Below, piece by piece: positions 23,599 to 31,073 of a stretch of 33,004 nt of DNA. The notes under the pieces were generated by a model. The model was given only the letters and a program-made list of their open reading frames with translations. It did no database searches and was not told the DNA's origin. Location of the stretch: contig NZ_SMJX01000068.1 in NCBI RefSeq assembly GCF_004348535.1, positions 1-33,004 of the forward strand, written 5' to 3'. The position numbers were made by a program, and so were the translations under genes. The stretch is from Actinomadura sp. KC216. GTDB lineage: Bacteria; Actinomycetota; Actinomycetes; Streptosporangiales; Streptosporangiaceae. Position 1 is the stretch's first letter. Each line of letters begins with the position of its first letter.

Positions 23599-25734
23599 GT
23601 GGGCAAGCAGGTGACGGGGATCGAGCGGCTGCTCTCGCCCCGGTCGATCGCGATGGTGGGCGCGTCCAACCAGGTGGAGCGGATCGGCGGGCAGGTGTAC
23701 GGGAACCTGGCGCTGTCGTTCAAGGGCGCGCTGTACCCGGTGCATCCGCGCGACGAGACGGTCCAGGGTGACCGGGCGTACCGGTCGGTCGCCGACCTGC
23801 CCGAGCCGGTCGACCTCGCGGTGATCGCGGTGCCCGCCGGGCACGTGACCGGGGTCGTCGAGCAGTGCGGCGCGCTCGGCGTCGGCGGGGCGGTGGTGCT
23901 GACCGCCGGGTTCGCCGAGGCCGGCCCGGCGGGCGAGGCGCTCCAGCGCGAGCTGGCCGAGGTCGCCGCGCGCACCGGCGTGCGGGTGACCGGGCCGAAC
24001 TGCATCGGCTACCTCAGCTCGGCGGGCGGGGTCGCGGCCAGCTTCGCGATGCCGCCCGGCACGCCGCTGCCGCCGCCCGGGCCGGTCGCGCTGGTGTCGC
24101 AGAGCGGCGGCTTCGGGTCCTACATCGCGGAGAAGGCGCAGCTCGCCGGGCTGCGGCTGGGCTGGTTCGTCAGCACCGGCAACGAGGTGGACGTCAACAT
24201 CGCCCAGGTGCTGCGGTACCTGGTCGAGCGCGACGAGACGCGGGTGCTGCTGGCGTTCAGCGAGACGCTCCGCGACCCGGACGTGCTCGTGGAGACCGCG
24301 CGGCGCGCCGCCGAGCTCGACAAGCCGCTGATCATGCTGAAGGCGGGGCGGTCGCGGGAGGCGGCGCGGGCGGCGCTGAGCCACACCGCCTCCGTGGTCG
24401 GCTCCGCCGAGGTGTTCGACGCGGTGTGCCGCCAGTACGGCGTGGTGGTCGCCGACACGATGGAGGAGATGCTCGACCTCGGGATGATCTTCCAGGACGG
24501 GCGGCGGCCGCGCGGCGACCGGATCGGGATCATGACGACGTCCGGCGGGGCCGGGGTGCTGCTCGCCGACGGCGCCGGGATGTCGGGGCTGACCGTGCCG
24601 GAGTTCCCGAAGGAGGAGCAGGACGCGATCGCCGCGAAGATGCCGCAGCCGTTCTACGGGTCGGCGGCCAACCCGGTCGACACGACCGCGCAGATCACCG
24701 CCGCGCCCGACCTGTTCCAGACGGTGCTCGGCGAGGTCGTCGGCGGCTCGGTGGTCGACATGGCGACCACGGTCACGTGGGCGCGGCCCGGCGCCGCCAA
24801 CGACGCGATCATCGAGACGTACCGGTCGACGGACAAGCCGTTCGCGGTGCTGTGCACGGCGTGGCTGGAGGATTTCCAGAAGGCCGGGGTGCCGACCTAC
24901 ACCGATCCGCGGCGGGCCGTCCACGCGCTGGCGACGCTGGCCAGGCACACGCTGCGCCGCCCGCCGCCCGCGCCGTCGTTCACGCCGGACGCCGACCGCG
25001 CCGGACGGGTGCGCGGGATGCTCGGCGAGGCGCGGACGCTGGGCGAGGGCGTGCTGCTGGAGTCGACGGCCAAGCGGGTGATGGCCGAGTACGGGATCCC
25101 GGTGACGCGGGAGACGTTCGTCCGCGGCGTCCGCGACTCGGGGCCCGACGAGGTCGCGGCGGCGGCCGAGGCGCTCGGCGGGCCCGTCGCGCTGAAGGTG
25201 ATGTCGTACCAGCTTCCGCACAAGTCGGACGTGGGCGGGCTGCGGCTCGGGCTCTCCGGCGCGGACGCCGTCCGGGACGCCTACCGCGACATGATCGCGG
25301 AGGTGGGGCGGCGCGCCCCGGACGCGATGATCTCCGGGGTGCTGGTGCAGGAGATGGCCCCGGCCCGGCTGGAGATCGGCTGCGGGATGCGCCGGGACCC
25401 GGTGTTCGGCCCGATGGTCGCGCTCGGCCCCGGCGGGATCATGATCGAGATGCTGGCGGAGACCGCGCTGCTCCGCCCGCCGTTCGACGCCGACGCGGCC
25501 CGCGAGGCGATCGGGGGCCTGCTCGGCGGGCGCCTCGTCGGCGGCTCCCGCGGCCTCTCCCCCGCCGAGCTGGACCTGCTGGCCGCGACGATGACGGGCC
25601 TCGGGCAGCTCGCCCTCGAAGTCCCCGAGATCGGCGAGATCGACGTCAACCCCGTCCGGGTCGCGGACGGGTCGGCGGTCGCGGCGGACGCCCTCATCGT
25701 GCTCGCCTCCGGCGACGACGGAGAGGAGGGCTGA
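23599..25734 (+). CDS. ADP-forming acyl-CoA synthetase (acetate-CoA ligase family), fused alpha-beta
   Basis: A 711-residue enzyme. The order is an N-terminal CoA-binding domain (LLSPRSIAMVGASNQVERIGGQVYGN, about 9-34), succinyl-CoA-synthetase-like domains (TGPNCIGYLSS, ALVSQSGGFGSYIAEKAQ), the phosphohistidine H262 in ALSHTASVVGS, and a C-terminal ATP-grasp domain (about 480-711; LKVMSYQLPHKSDVGGLRLGL). Family members activate acids reversibly with ATP and CoA, yielding ADP. The GTG at 23599 is preceded by GGGGAG at eight bases; the reading frame opens earlier inside LivF. Its place directly after the transporter suggests activation of the imported acid. Confidence 0.9.
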   Translation: MGKQVTGIERLLSPRSIAMVGASNQVERIGGQVYGNLALSFKGALYPVHPRDETVQGDRAYRSVADLPEPVDLAVIAVPAGHVTGVVEQCGALGVGGAVVLTAGFAEAGPAGEALQRELAEVAARTGVRVTGPNCIGYLSSAGGVAASFAMPPGTPLPPPGPVALVSQSGGFGSYIAEKAQLAGLRLGWFVSTGNEVDVNIAQVLRYLVERDETRVLLAFSETLRDPDVLVETARRAAELDKPLIMLKAGRSREAARAALSHTASVVGSAEVFDAVCRQYGVVVADTMEEMLDLGMIFQDGRRPRGDRIGIMTTSGGAGVLLADGAGMSGLTVPEFPKEEQDAIAAKMPQPFYGSAANPVDTTAQITAAPDLFQTVLGEVVGGSVVDMATTVTWARPGAANDAIIETYRSTDKPFAVLCTAWLEDFQKAGVPTYTDPRRAVHALATLARHTLRRPPPAPSFTPDADRAGRVRGMLGEARTLGEGVLLESTAKRVMAEYGIPVTRETFVRGVRDSGPDEVAAAAEALGGPVALKVMSYQLPHKSDVGGLRLGLSGADAVRDAYRDMIAEVGRRAPDAMISGVLVQEMAPARLEIGCGMRRDPVFGPMVALGPGGIMIEMLAETALLRPPFDADAAREAIGGLLGGRLVGGSRGLSPAELDLLAATMTGLGQLALEVPEIGEIDVNPVRVADGSAVAADALIVLASGDDGEEG

Positions 25735-25740
25735 CCGGGA

Positions 25741-26201
25741 TGGCCGACTTCGGCAAGATCGGCTTCGAGTGGCCGCCCTACACCATCGAGGTGGAGCGCG
25801 GGAAGATCGCCGAGTTCGCGGCGGCGATCAAGACGTCCGACCCGGTCTACACCGACCGCGACGCGGCCCGCGCGGAGGGGTACGCGGACGTTCCCGTCCC
25901 GCCGACGTTCAGCGCCGTCGGCCAGCACTGGGCGCCGAAGGCGTCGGTGGAGGACGACCTCGGCGTCGACCTCAAGCGCGTGCTGGCGGGCGGGACCGAC
26001 TGGGAGTACCTGGGCGACATCGTCGCGGGTGACGTGCTGACCGTGCGCGGACGCGTCGTCGACATGGTGGAGAAGCAGGGCAGCCGCGGGCCCATGACGC
26101 TGATCATCCGGGAGAACACGTTCGTCAACCAGCGCGGCGAGACCGTGCTGCGGCTGCGCGGCACCATGATCGAGCTCGGTCCCGCCGGGAGCGCGTCGTG
26201 A
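25741..26201 (+). CDS. MaoC-like (FAS1-type) dehydratase domain protein, non-catalytic form
   Basis: A 153-residue hotdog-fold protein. It begins FGKIGFEWPPYTIEVERGKIAEFAAAIKTSDPVYTD, the N-terminal form of the HadA/ChsH-like MaoC families. At the position of the catalytic D-x-N-P-x-H motif it has TSDPVYTDRD, so the catalytic pair is missing. Such proteins pair with a catalytic MaoC subunit and shape the substrate pocket. Its stop overlaps the next start by four bases (GTGA), favouring equal production of the two. Confidence 0.85.
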
Positions 26202-26608
26202 TCGCGCCGGGCGCCCGCGCCGACGAGGTCAGGGTCGGGCCGCTGACCAGGACCGACTTCGTCCGGTACGCGGGCGCGGGCGGCGACTTCAACCCGATCC
26301 ACCACGACGACGCCTTCGCCAAGTCCGCCGGATACCCGTCGGTGTTCGGCCACGGGCTGCTCACCGCCGGGATCCTGTCCGGCTTCGCCTGCGACTGGCT
26401 CGGCCGCCGGAACCTGCGCACCTACGGCGTCCGCTACGTCGCGCAGGTCTGGCCCGGCGACACGCTCATCCTGTCCGGCGAGATCACCAGCGTCACCGGG
26501 GAGATGGCGGAGGCCGAGCTCCGGGTGGAGCGCGCGTCGCCGGACGGCGAGCGCGCGGTCGTCCTGCGCGGCACCGCCAGCGCCATCTACGCGGAGGAGG
26601 AGAAATGA
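26198..26608 (+). CDS. MaoC-like enoyl-CoA hydratase, catalytic subunit
   Basis: A 136-residue hotdog protein carrying the hydratase-2 motif GDFNPIHHDD (D30 and H35 as the catalytic pair) and FGHGLLTAGIL. It adds water to a trans-2-enoyl-CoA, giving a 3-hydroxyacyl-CoA. The GTG start overlaps the preceding gene by four bases and the stop overlaps the DUF35 gene by four bases (ATGA). The pairing of a motif-free and a motif-bearing hotdog resembles the ChsH1-ChsH2 hydratase of steroid side-chain breakdown, where one partner is fused to DUF35; here all are separate. Confidence 0.88.
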   Translation: MIAPGARADEVRVGPLTRTDFVRYAGAGGDFNPIHHDDAFAKSAGYPSVFGHGLLTAGILSGFACDWLGRRNLRTYGVRYVAQVWPGDTLILSGEITSVTGEMAEAELRVERASPDGERAVVLRGTASAIYAEEEK

Positions 26609-27006
26609 GCGAACCGGTTGAGCCCGCCCCGCACCCCGCCTACCTGGAACGGCTCGACAAGGGCGTGCTGGCCTACCAGCGCTGCGACGACTGCGCGAAG
26701 GCCGTCTTCCATCCCAGGGTGACGTGTCCCGGCTGCGGGAGCGGGCGGCTGGCGTGGCGGGAGAGCGCCGGTGTCGGCACGGTCTACTCCGCGAGCGCGC
26801 TGGCCCGCCGCGACGCCGAGCCGTACTCGGTGGCGCTGGTCGAGCTGGACGAGGGCTTCCGGATGATGAGCACGGTCGTCGGCGTCCCGGCCGGGGACGT
26901 CCGCATCGGCATGCGGGTGCGGGCGCGGATCGAGCCCCGCGACGGCGACCGGCCCCCGCGTCCGGTGTTCACCCCCGAAGAGGCCGGACGGGAGGCGGGG
27001 CGATGA
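26605..27006 (+). CDS. DUF35 OB-fold protein with zinc ribbon
   Basis: A 133-residue protein of the Zn-ribbon/OB-fold DUF35 family. The ribbon cysteines are C27, C30 (CDDC) and C41, C44 (CPGC), followed by the OB domain (VGTVYSASALARR ... YSVALVELDEGFRMMSTVVG). DUF35 proteins bind acyl-CoA and partner thiolase-fold lipid-transfer proteins, being required for their aldolase activity in known steroid systems. It is coupled by ATGA overlaps on both sides, to the hydratase upstream and the lipid-transfer protein downstream, which strongly predicts a complex. Confidence 0.9.
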   Translation: MSEPVEPAPHPAYLERLDKGVLAYQRCDDCAKAVFHPRVTCPGCGSGRLAWRESAGVGTVYSASALARRDAEPYSVALVELDEGFRMMSTVVGVPAGDVRIGMRVRARIEPRDGDRPPRPVFTPEEAGREAGR

Positions 27007-28154
27007 GGGGCGCGGCGGCGATCGCGGGCGTGGCCGAGTCCGACCTCGGCGAGGTGGGGACCGGCCGGTACGCCATCGACCTGGCCGCGCAGGCGGCGGC
27101 GCGGGCGCTGGACGACGCCGGGCTGACCAAGAACGACGTCGACGGCCTGTTCACCGCCATCGCGGGACGCGGCATGGCGCCGCTCGACGTCGGCGAGTAC
27201 CTCGGGATCAGGCCCCGCTACAGCGACGGCACGATGGTCGGCGGCAGCGCGTTCGTGTCGTTCCTGCACCATGCCGCGCTGGCGATCCAGGCGGGGGCCT
27301 GCGAGGTGGCGCTGCTCGTCTACGGCAGCACGCCGCGCGCCGACTCCGGCCGGGCCCGGCTCGGGATGGGCCCGCCCGAGCTGCCGAACTACGAGGCCCC
27401 GTACAAGCCGCGGCAGCCGATCACCGGGTACGCGCTGGCGGCGGCCCGGCACATGCACCAGTACGGCACCACCCGCGAGCAGCTCGCCGAGGTCGCGGTG
27501 GCGGCGCGGCGCTGGGCGCGGCTGAACCCGGCGGCGTTCGAGCGCGGCCCGCTGACCGTGGACGACGTCCTGTCCAGCCGGGTGATCTCCAGCCCGCTGT
27601 CCAAGCTCGACTGCTGCCTGGTCACCGACGGCGGCGGCGCGGTCGTCGTGACCACCCCCGAGCGGGCGCGGGCGGCGCGCAAGCCCCCCGTCTACCTGCT
27701 CGGCGCGGGCGAGGCGCACTGGCACCGGTCGATCTCGCAGATGCCCGACCTCACTGTCACCGCCGCGACCGAGTCGTCGGCGCGGGCGTACGCGATGGCG
27801 GGCGTCGGCCCGTCCGACGTGGACGTCGTGCAGGTGTACGACGCCTTCACCATCAACACGATCCTGTTCATGGAGGATCTCGGCTTCTGCGCCAAGGGCG
27901 AGGGCGGCGCGTTCGTCGGCGAGGGACGGATCGCGCCGGGCGGCGAGCTGGCCGTCAACACGAGCGGCGGGGGCCTGTCGTACTGCCATCCCGGCATGTT
28001 CGGCATCTTCACGATCATCGAGGCGGTGCGGCAGCTCCGCGGGGAGTGCGGCGACCGGCAGCGGGACGGCGCCGAGGTGGCGGTCGCGCACGGCAACGGC
28101 GGCCAGCTCTCCAGCCAGGTGACCGCCGTACTGGGTTCGGAGGCGACGTTGTGA
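27003..28154 (+). CDS. Thiolase-fold lipid-transfer protein, putative retro-aldolase (Ltp2-like)
   Basis: A 383-residue thiolase-superfamily protein of the lipid-transfer (SCP-x-like) branch. It shows AARALDDAGLTKNDVDGLFTA, GGSAFVSFLHHAALAIQAGACEVAL, RHMHQYGTTREQLAEVAV, Y279 in VQVYDAFTINT, and Y327 in GGGLSYCHPG. In the characterised steroid aldolase Ltp2, two tyrosines at similar spacing are catalytic; the alignment here is my estimate. The ATG overlaps the DUF35 stop by four bases. It likely cleaves a 3-hydroxyacyl-CoA produced by the MaoC pair. It is related to the truncated gene at 1-894. Confidence 0.88.
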   Translation: MRGAAAIAGVAESDLGEVGTGRYAIDLAAQAAARALDDAGLTKNDVDGLFTAIAGRGMAPLDVGEYLGIRPRYSDGTMVGGSAFVSFLHHAALAIQAGACEVALLVYGSTPRADSGRARLGMGPPELPNYEAPYKPRQPITGYALAAARHMHQYGTTREQLAEVAVAARRWARLNPAAFERGPLTVDDVLSSRVISSPLSKLDCCLVTDGGGAVVVTTPERARAARKPPVYLLGAGEAHWHRSISQMPDLTVTAATESSARAYAMAGVGPSDVDVVQVYDAFTINTILFMEDLGFCAKGEGGAFVGEGRIAPGGELAVNTSGGGLSYCHPGMFGIFTIIEAVRQLRGECGDRQRDGAEVAVAHGNGGQLSSQVTAVLGSEATL

Positions 28155-28213
28155 CAGTGGAATCGATCACGCCCAGGCTCGGCGGCCCGCGGAACCGAAG
28201 GAGAGCGCATCCG

Positions 28214-28972
28214 ATGACGGCCGTGCTGACCGAACGCTACGGCAGCGTGCTGCTGGTGACGCTGAACCGTCCCGACGTGCTGAACGCCGTCGACGCGACG
28301 GTGACCGAGGGCATGGCGGTGGCCTGGCGGGAGGCCGCCGACCCGGCGGTCCGCGCGGTCGTGGTGACCGGCGCCGGGCGGGGCTTCTGCGCGGGCGCCG
28401 ACCTGAAGGCGGCGCGGCGCCCCGACTCCGGGCCGGCGGCCGGCGGCCTGCGCGCGACGTTCAACGCGAACATGCTGGCGCTCGCCGCGCTGGAGAAGCC
28501 GGTGATCGCGGCGGTGAACGGCCCGGCGGCCGGGTTCGGGCTGTCGCTGGCCTGCGCGGCCGACCTGCGGATCGCCTCGCACGCGGCGCGGTTCGTCCCG
28601 GCGTTCGCCGACATCGGGCTCGTCCCGGACGGCGGCGGCTCGTACTACCTGACGCGGCTGCTCGGCTACTCCCGCGCCTTCGAGCTGCTCACCACGGGAC
28701 GCCGGCTCACCGCGGCGGAGGCGCTGGAGTGGGGCCTGGTCAGCGAGGTCGTCGAGCCGGTGGCGCTGGTCCCGCGGACGCTGGACCTGGCCGCGCGCCT
28801 CGCCGACCGGCCGGGCCTGGCGGTGCCGCTCACCAAGCGGCTGCTGTCCGGGGCCGCGCGGGCGCACCTGGCCGAGCAGCTGGAGGAGGAGGCGCGGGCG
28901 CAGGAGGCGGCGATCACCGCCCCGGGCCGCGCCGCGGCGCGCGCCGCCAAGATCGACGAGATGAAACGCTGA
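28214..28972 (+). CDS. Enoyl-CoA hydratase/isomerase, PaaG-like crotonase
   Basis: A 252-residue crotonase. Oxyanion-hole parts are GFCAGADLKA (about 58-66) and NGPAAGFGLSLACAADLRIA. The active-site helix reads FVPAFADIGLVPDGGGSYYLTRLLG with D139, the LVPDGG form found in PaaG-type isomerases, rather than the two-glutamate hydratase form. It may isomerise a double bond or hydrate an enoyl-CoA. The ATG at 28214 follows GAAGGAG and matches the family start. A GTG at 28151 overlapping the previous stop by four bases (GTGA) would add 21 residues without homology. Confidence 0.88.
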   Translation: MTAVLTERYGSVLLVTLNRPDVLNAVDATVTEGMAVAWREAADPAVRAVVVTGAGRGFCAGADLKAARRPDSGPAAGGLRATFNANMLALAALEKPVIAAVNGPAAGFGLSLACAADLRIASHAARFVPAFADIGLVPDGGGSYYLTRLLGYSRAFELLTTGRRLTAAEALEWGLVSEVVEPVALVPRTLDLAARLADRPGLAVPLTKRLLSGAARAHLAEQLEEEARAQEAAITAPGRAAARAAKIDEMKR

Positions 28973-28984
28973 GAGGGAGGGCAC

Positions 28985-29797
28985 GTGCCCGATTACGGCA
29001 GGTTCACCAAGGTCCTGGTGACGCAGGACGACCGGCTGCTGACGGTCTCGCTCAACAACCCGGACCGGCTGAACGCCATGGGCGGCGGGCTGGAGCGGGA
29101 GCTGTCGGAGGTGCTGCGGCTCGTCGCCGAGGACACCTCCGTCGGCGCGGTGCTGCTGCGCGGCGAGGGCCGCGCGTTCTGCGCGGGCGGCGACGTCAAG
29201 AGCTTCAACGAGTGGACGAGCGCCGAGGACCAGCCGCCGCCGTCGACCCGCGTCCTGAACACGATGAAGGCCACCGAGATCCTGGACACCCTCCTCGCCG
29301 TGCCGCAGCCGATCGTCGCGGCCGTGCACGGCTACGCGATGGGCCTCGGCGCGACGATCGCGCTGTTCTGCGACGTCGTCGTCGCGGCCGAGGACGCCAA
29401 GATCGCCGACAGCCATGTCGCGGTCGGGCTCGTCGCCGGGGACGGCGGCGCGGTGATCTGGCCGCTGCTGATGCCGCTCGGCGCCGCCCGCTACCACCTG
29501 ATGACGGGCGAGCCCCTCAGCGGCGCGGACGCCGCCCGGTACGGGATGGTGCTGCGGGCCGTGCCCGCGGCGGAGCTGGCCGAGGAGTCCGAGCGCGTCG
29601 CGCGCAAGCTCGCGGACGGGGCGCCGCTGGCCGTCCAGGGCACCAAGGCGACGCTGAACAAGATCGTCCGGGATCGGATGGCGCTCAACCTGGAGAGCGG
29701 CCTGCTGCTGGAGGGCGCCACCTTCGTCAGCGAGGACCACAAGGAGGCCGCGGCCGCCTTCGTCGAGAAGCGCAAACCGAAGTTCCAGGGCCGCTGA
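28985..29797 (+). CDS. Enoyl-CoA hydratase/isomerase family protein
   Basis: A 270-residue crotonase, the last gene of the operon. It shows the oxyanion loop AFCAGGDVKSF (about 64-74), VHGYAMGLGATIALFCDVVVAAEDAKIADSH, and the active-site segment VAVGLVAGDGGAVIWPLLMPLG with D153 replacing the usual glutamate. This VAGDGG form is shared by many actinobacterial enoyl-CoA hydratases whose reaction is untested. The GTG start follows AGGGAGGG and is 12 bases after the preceding stop. The next operator copy begins 25 bases after its stop, and no obvious terminator precedes it. Confidence 0.88.
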   Translation: MPDYGRFTKVLVTQDDRLLTVSLNNPDRLNAMGGGLERELSEVLRLVAEDTSVGAVLLRGEGRAFCAGGDVKSFNEWTSAEDQPPPSTRVLNTMKATEILDTLLAVPQPIVAAVHGYAMGLGATIALFCDVVVAAEDAKIADSHVAVGLVAGDGGAVIWPLLMPLGAARYHLMTGEPLSGADAARYGMVLRAVPAAELAEESERVARKLADGAPLAVQGTKATLNKIVRDRMALNLESGLLLEGATFVSEDHKEAAAAFVEKRKPKFQGR

Positions 29798-29822
29798 CGC
29801 CCGCGGGACCCGGGTCGGTTGC

Positions 29823-29840
29823 CTACCAGACGGTTGGTTC
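29823..29840 (+). promoter_or_regulatory. Conserved 18-bp operator, copy 7
   Basis: CTACCAGACGGTTGGTTC is almost identical to copies 1 and 2. It lies between the end of the 11-kb operon and the MBL gene. TTGCCT on its left (29819-29824) and CATACT on its right (29840-29845) form a possible -35/-10 pair at a short 15-bp spacing that it would cover. Confidence 0.75.
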
Positions 29841-29912
29841 ATACTGAGGGCCGGAGGGAGCGACGGCTTCGATCGAGGGGGTCCTACCAATGAGCGGAGC
29901 GAACCGGGGGGC

Positions 29913-29932
29913 GTGGGGGGTCGTCCCCCCAC
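29913..29932 (+). other. GC hairpin touching the MBL ribosome-binding site
   Basis: GTGGGGGG, a 4-nt TCGT loop and CCCCCCAC form a perfect 8-bp stem. The next base begins AGGAG (29933-29937), the ribosome-binding site of the gene at 29943. It is preceded by GAGCGGAGCGAACC. It may be an attenuator, an mRNA stability element, or one copy of a dispersed intergenic repeat. Confidence 0.65.
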
Positions 29933-29942
29933 AGGAGCAGGG

Positions 29943-31022
29943 ATGAGCGACGATGTGCCCGATCCGCTGGACCGGGTCCAGTGGGAGGCGTGGAGCCGGA
30001 AGCTGCTGCCGCCCGTGCAGGGTCTCGGCGGCGGGCTGTGGTCGATCCCCGTCCCGCTGCCGCTGGAGGCGCTGCGCTACGTGCTGGTGTACGCGCTGGA
30101 GCTGGACGACGGCGTCGCGCTCGTCGACGCGGGCTGGGACACCGAGGAGGCGTGGCGGGCCCTCACCGGGGGGCTCGCCGCCGCCGGGTTCGGGATCGGC
30201 GACGTCCGCGCCGTCCTGGTCACCCACATCCATCCCGACCACTACGGCCTCGCGCACCGTATCCGGGAGGAGTCGGGCGCGTGGGTGGGGCTGCATCCGG
30301 CGGACGCGGCGCTGCTCGCGGTGCGCTACGACGACGTCGACAGCCTGATCGAGGACAACCGGGTGCTGCTGGAGCGCATCGGCACGCCGGAGGAGCAGGC
30401 CCGCGAGCTGGCGAGCGCGTCGATGGCGATGCGCCGGTTCGTGTCGGTCGCCAAGCCCGACCGCCTCATCGAGGACGGCCAGCGGCTCGGCCTCCCGGGC
30501 TGGAACCTGCGCGCGGTCTGGACGCCCGGGCACTCCCCAGGCCACCTGTGCTTCGCCGACGAGGACCGCCGGATGCTGTTCTCCGGCGACCACGTCCTGC
30601 CCCGGATCACGCCGAACATCTCGATGCACCCGCAGCAGCGCTCCAACCCTCTCCAGGACTTCATCGACTCGCTGCGCAAGGTGGGCGCGCTGGACGTGCA
30701 CGAGGTCCTCCCGGCCCACGAGTACCGGTTCGCCGGGCTGTCCGGCCGCGTCGCGCACCTGCTGGCCCACCACGAGGAGCGGCTGGACGAGATCGAGAAG
30801 GCGCTGCGCGAGCGTCCGGGCGCGGGGTGCTGGGAGATCAGCAGCCGGCTCACCTGGTCGCGGCCCTGGTCGTCGTTCGACACCCATTCCAAGCGCGCGG
30901 CCACGGGCGAGACGCTCGCGCACATGGTGCTGCTCGAACAGCGCGGCCGGCTGGTGCGTTCGGGCGGGCGGCCCGAGCGCTGGTGGCCTCCGGCCCTGCT
31001 GGAGACGGACGAAGGGACCTGA
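29943..31022 (+). CDS. MBL-fold metallo-hydrolase
   Basis: A 359-residue metallo-beta-lactamase-fold protein. The zinc motif is H95-I-H97-P-D99-H100 (VTHIHPDHYGLA), with further ligands in TPGHSPGHLCF and MLFSGDHVLP. The C-terminal extension (about 265-359) contains the helical segment HHEERLDEIEKALRERPGAGCWEISSRLTW and a winged-helix-like end, as in LACTB2-type hydrolases. Related proteins hydrolyse thioesters, esters or phosphodiesters; the substrate is unknown. The ATG at 29943 follows AGGAG and the hairpin. It is followed 51 bases later by the second amidohydrolase, behind its own operator. Confidence 0.87.
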   Translation: MSDDVPDPLDRVQWEAWSRKLLPPVQGLGGGLWSIPVPLPLEALRYVLVYALELDDGVALVDAGWDTEEAWRALTGGLAAAGFGIGDVRAVLVTHIHPDHYGLAHRIREESGAWVGLHPADAALLAVRYDDVDSLIEDNRVLLERIGTPEEQARELASASMAMRRFVSVAKPDRLIEDGQRLGLPGWNLRAVWTPGHSPGHLCFADEDRRMLFSGDHVLPRITPNISMHPQQRSNPLQDFIDSLRKVGALDVHEVLPAHEYRFAGLSGRVAHLLAHHEERLDEIEKALRERPGAGCWEISSRLTWSRPWSSFDTHSKRAATGETLAHMVLLEQRGRLVRSGGRPERWWPPALLETDEGT

Positions 31023-31027
31023 CTTAC

Positions 31028-31045
31028 CTACCAGTCGTCTGATAG
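31028..31045 (+). promoter_or_regulatory. Conserved 18-bp operator, copy 8
   Basis: CTACCAGTCGTCTGATAG is the least conserved copy. A -10-like TAGATT (31043-31048) overlaps its right end, with CTGACT 18 bp upstream (31019-31024) as a -35 candidate. It lies in the short gap between the MBL stop and the second amidohydrolase gene. Confidence 0.65.
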
Positions 31046-31073
31046 ATTACGGGTACGGAAGAGGAGGTCCTTC

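Noticed and set aside
28151..28213. Earlier GTG start of the PaaG-like crotonase overlapping the previous stop
   Set aside because: The added 21 residues do not resemble the family N-terminus, and a GAAGGAG precedes the ATG at 28214.
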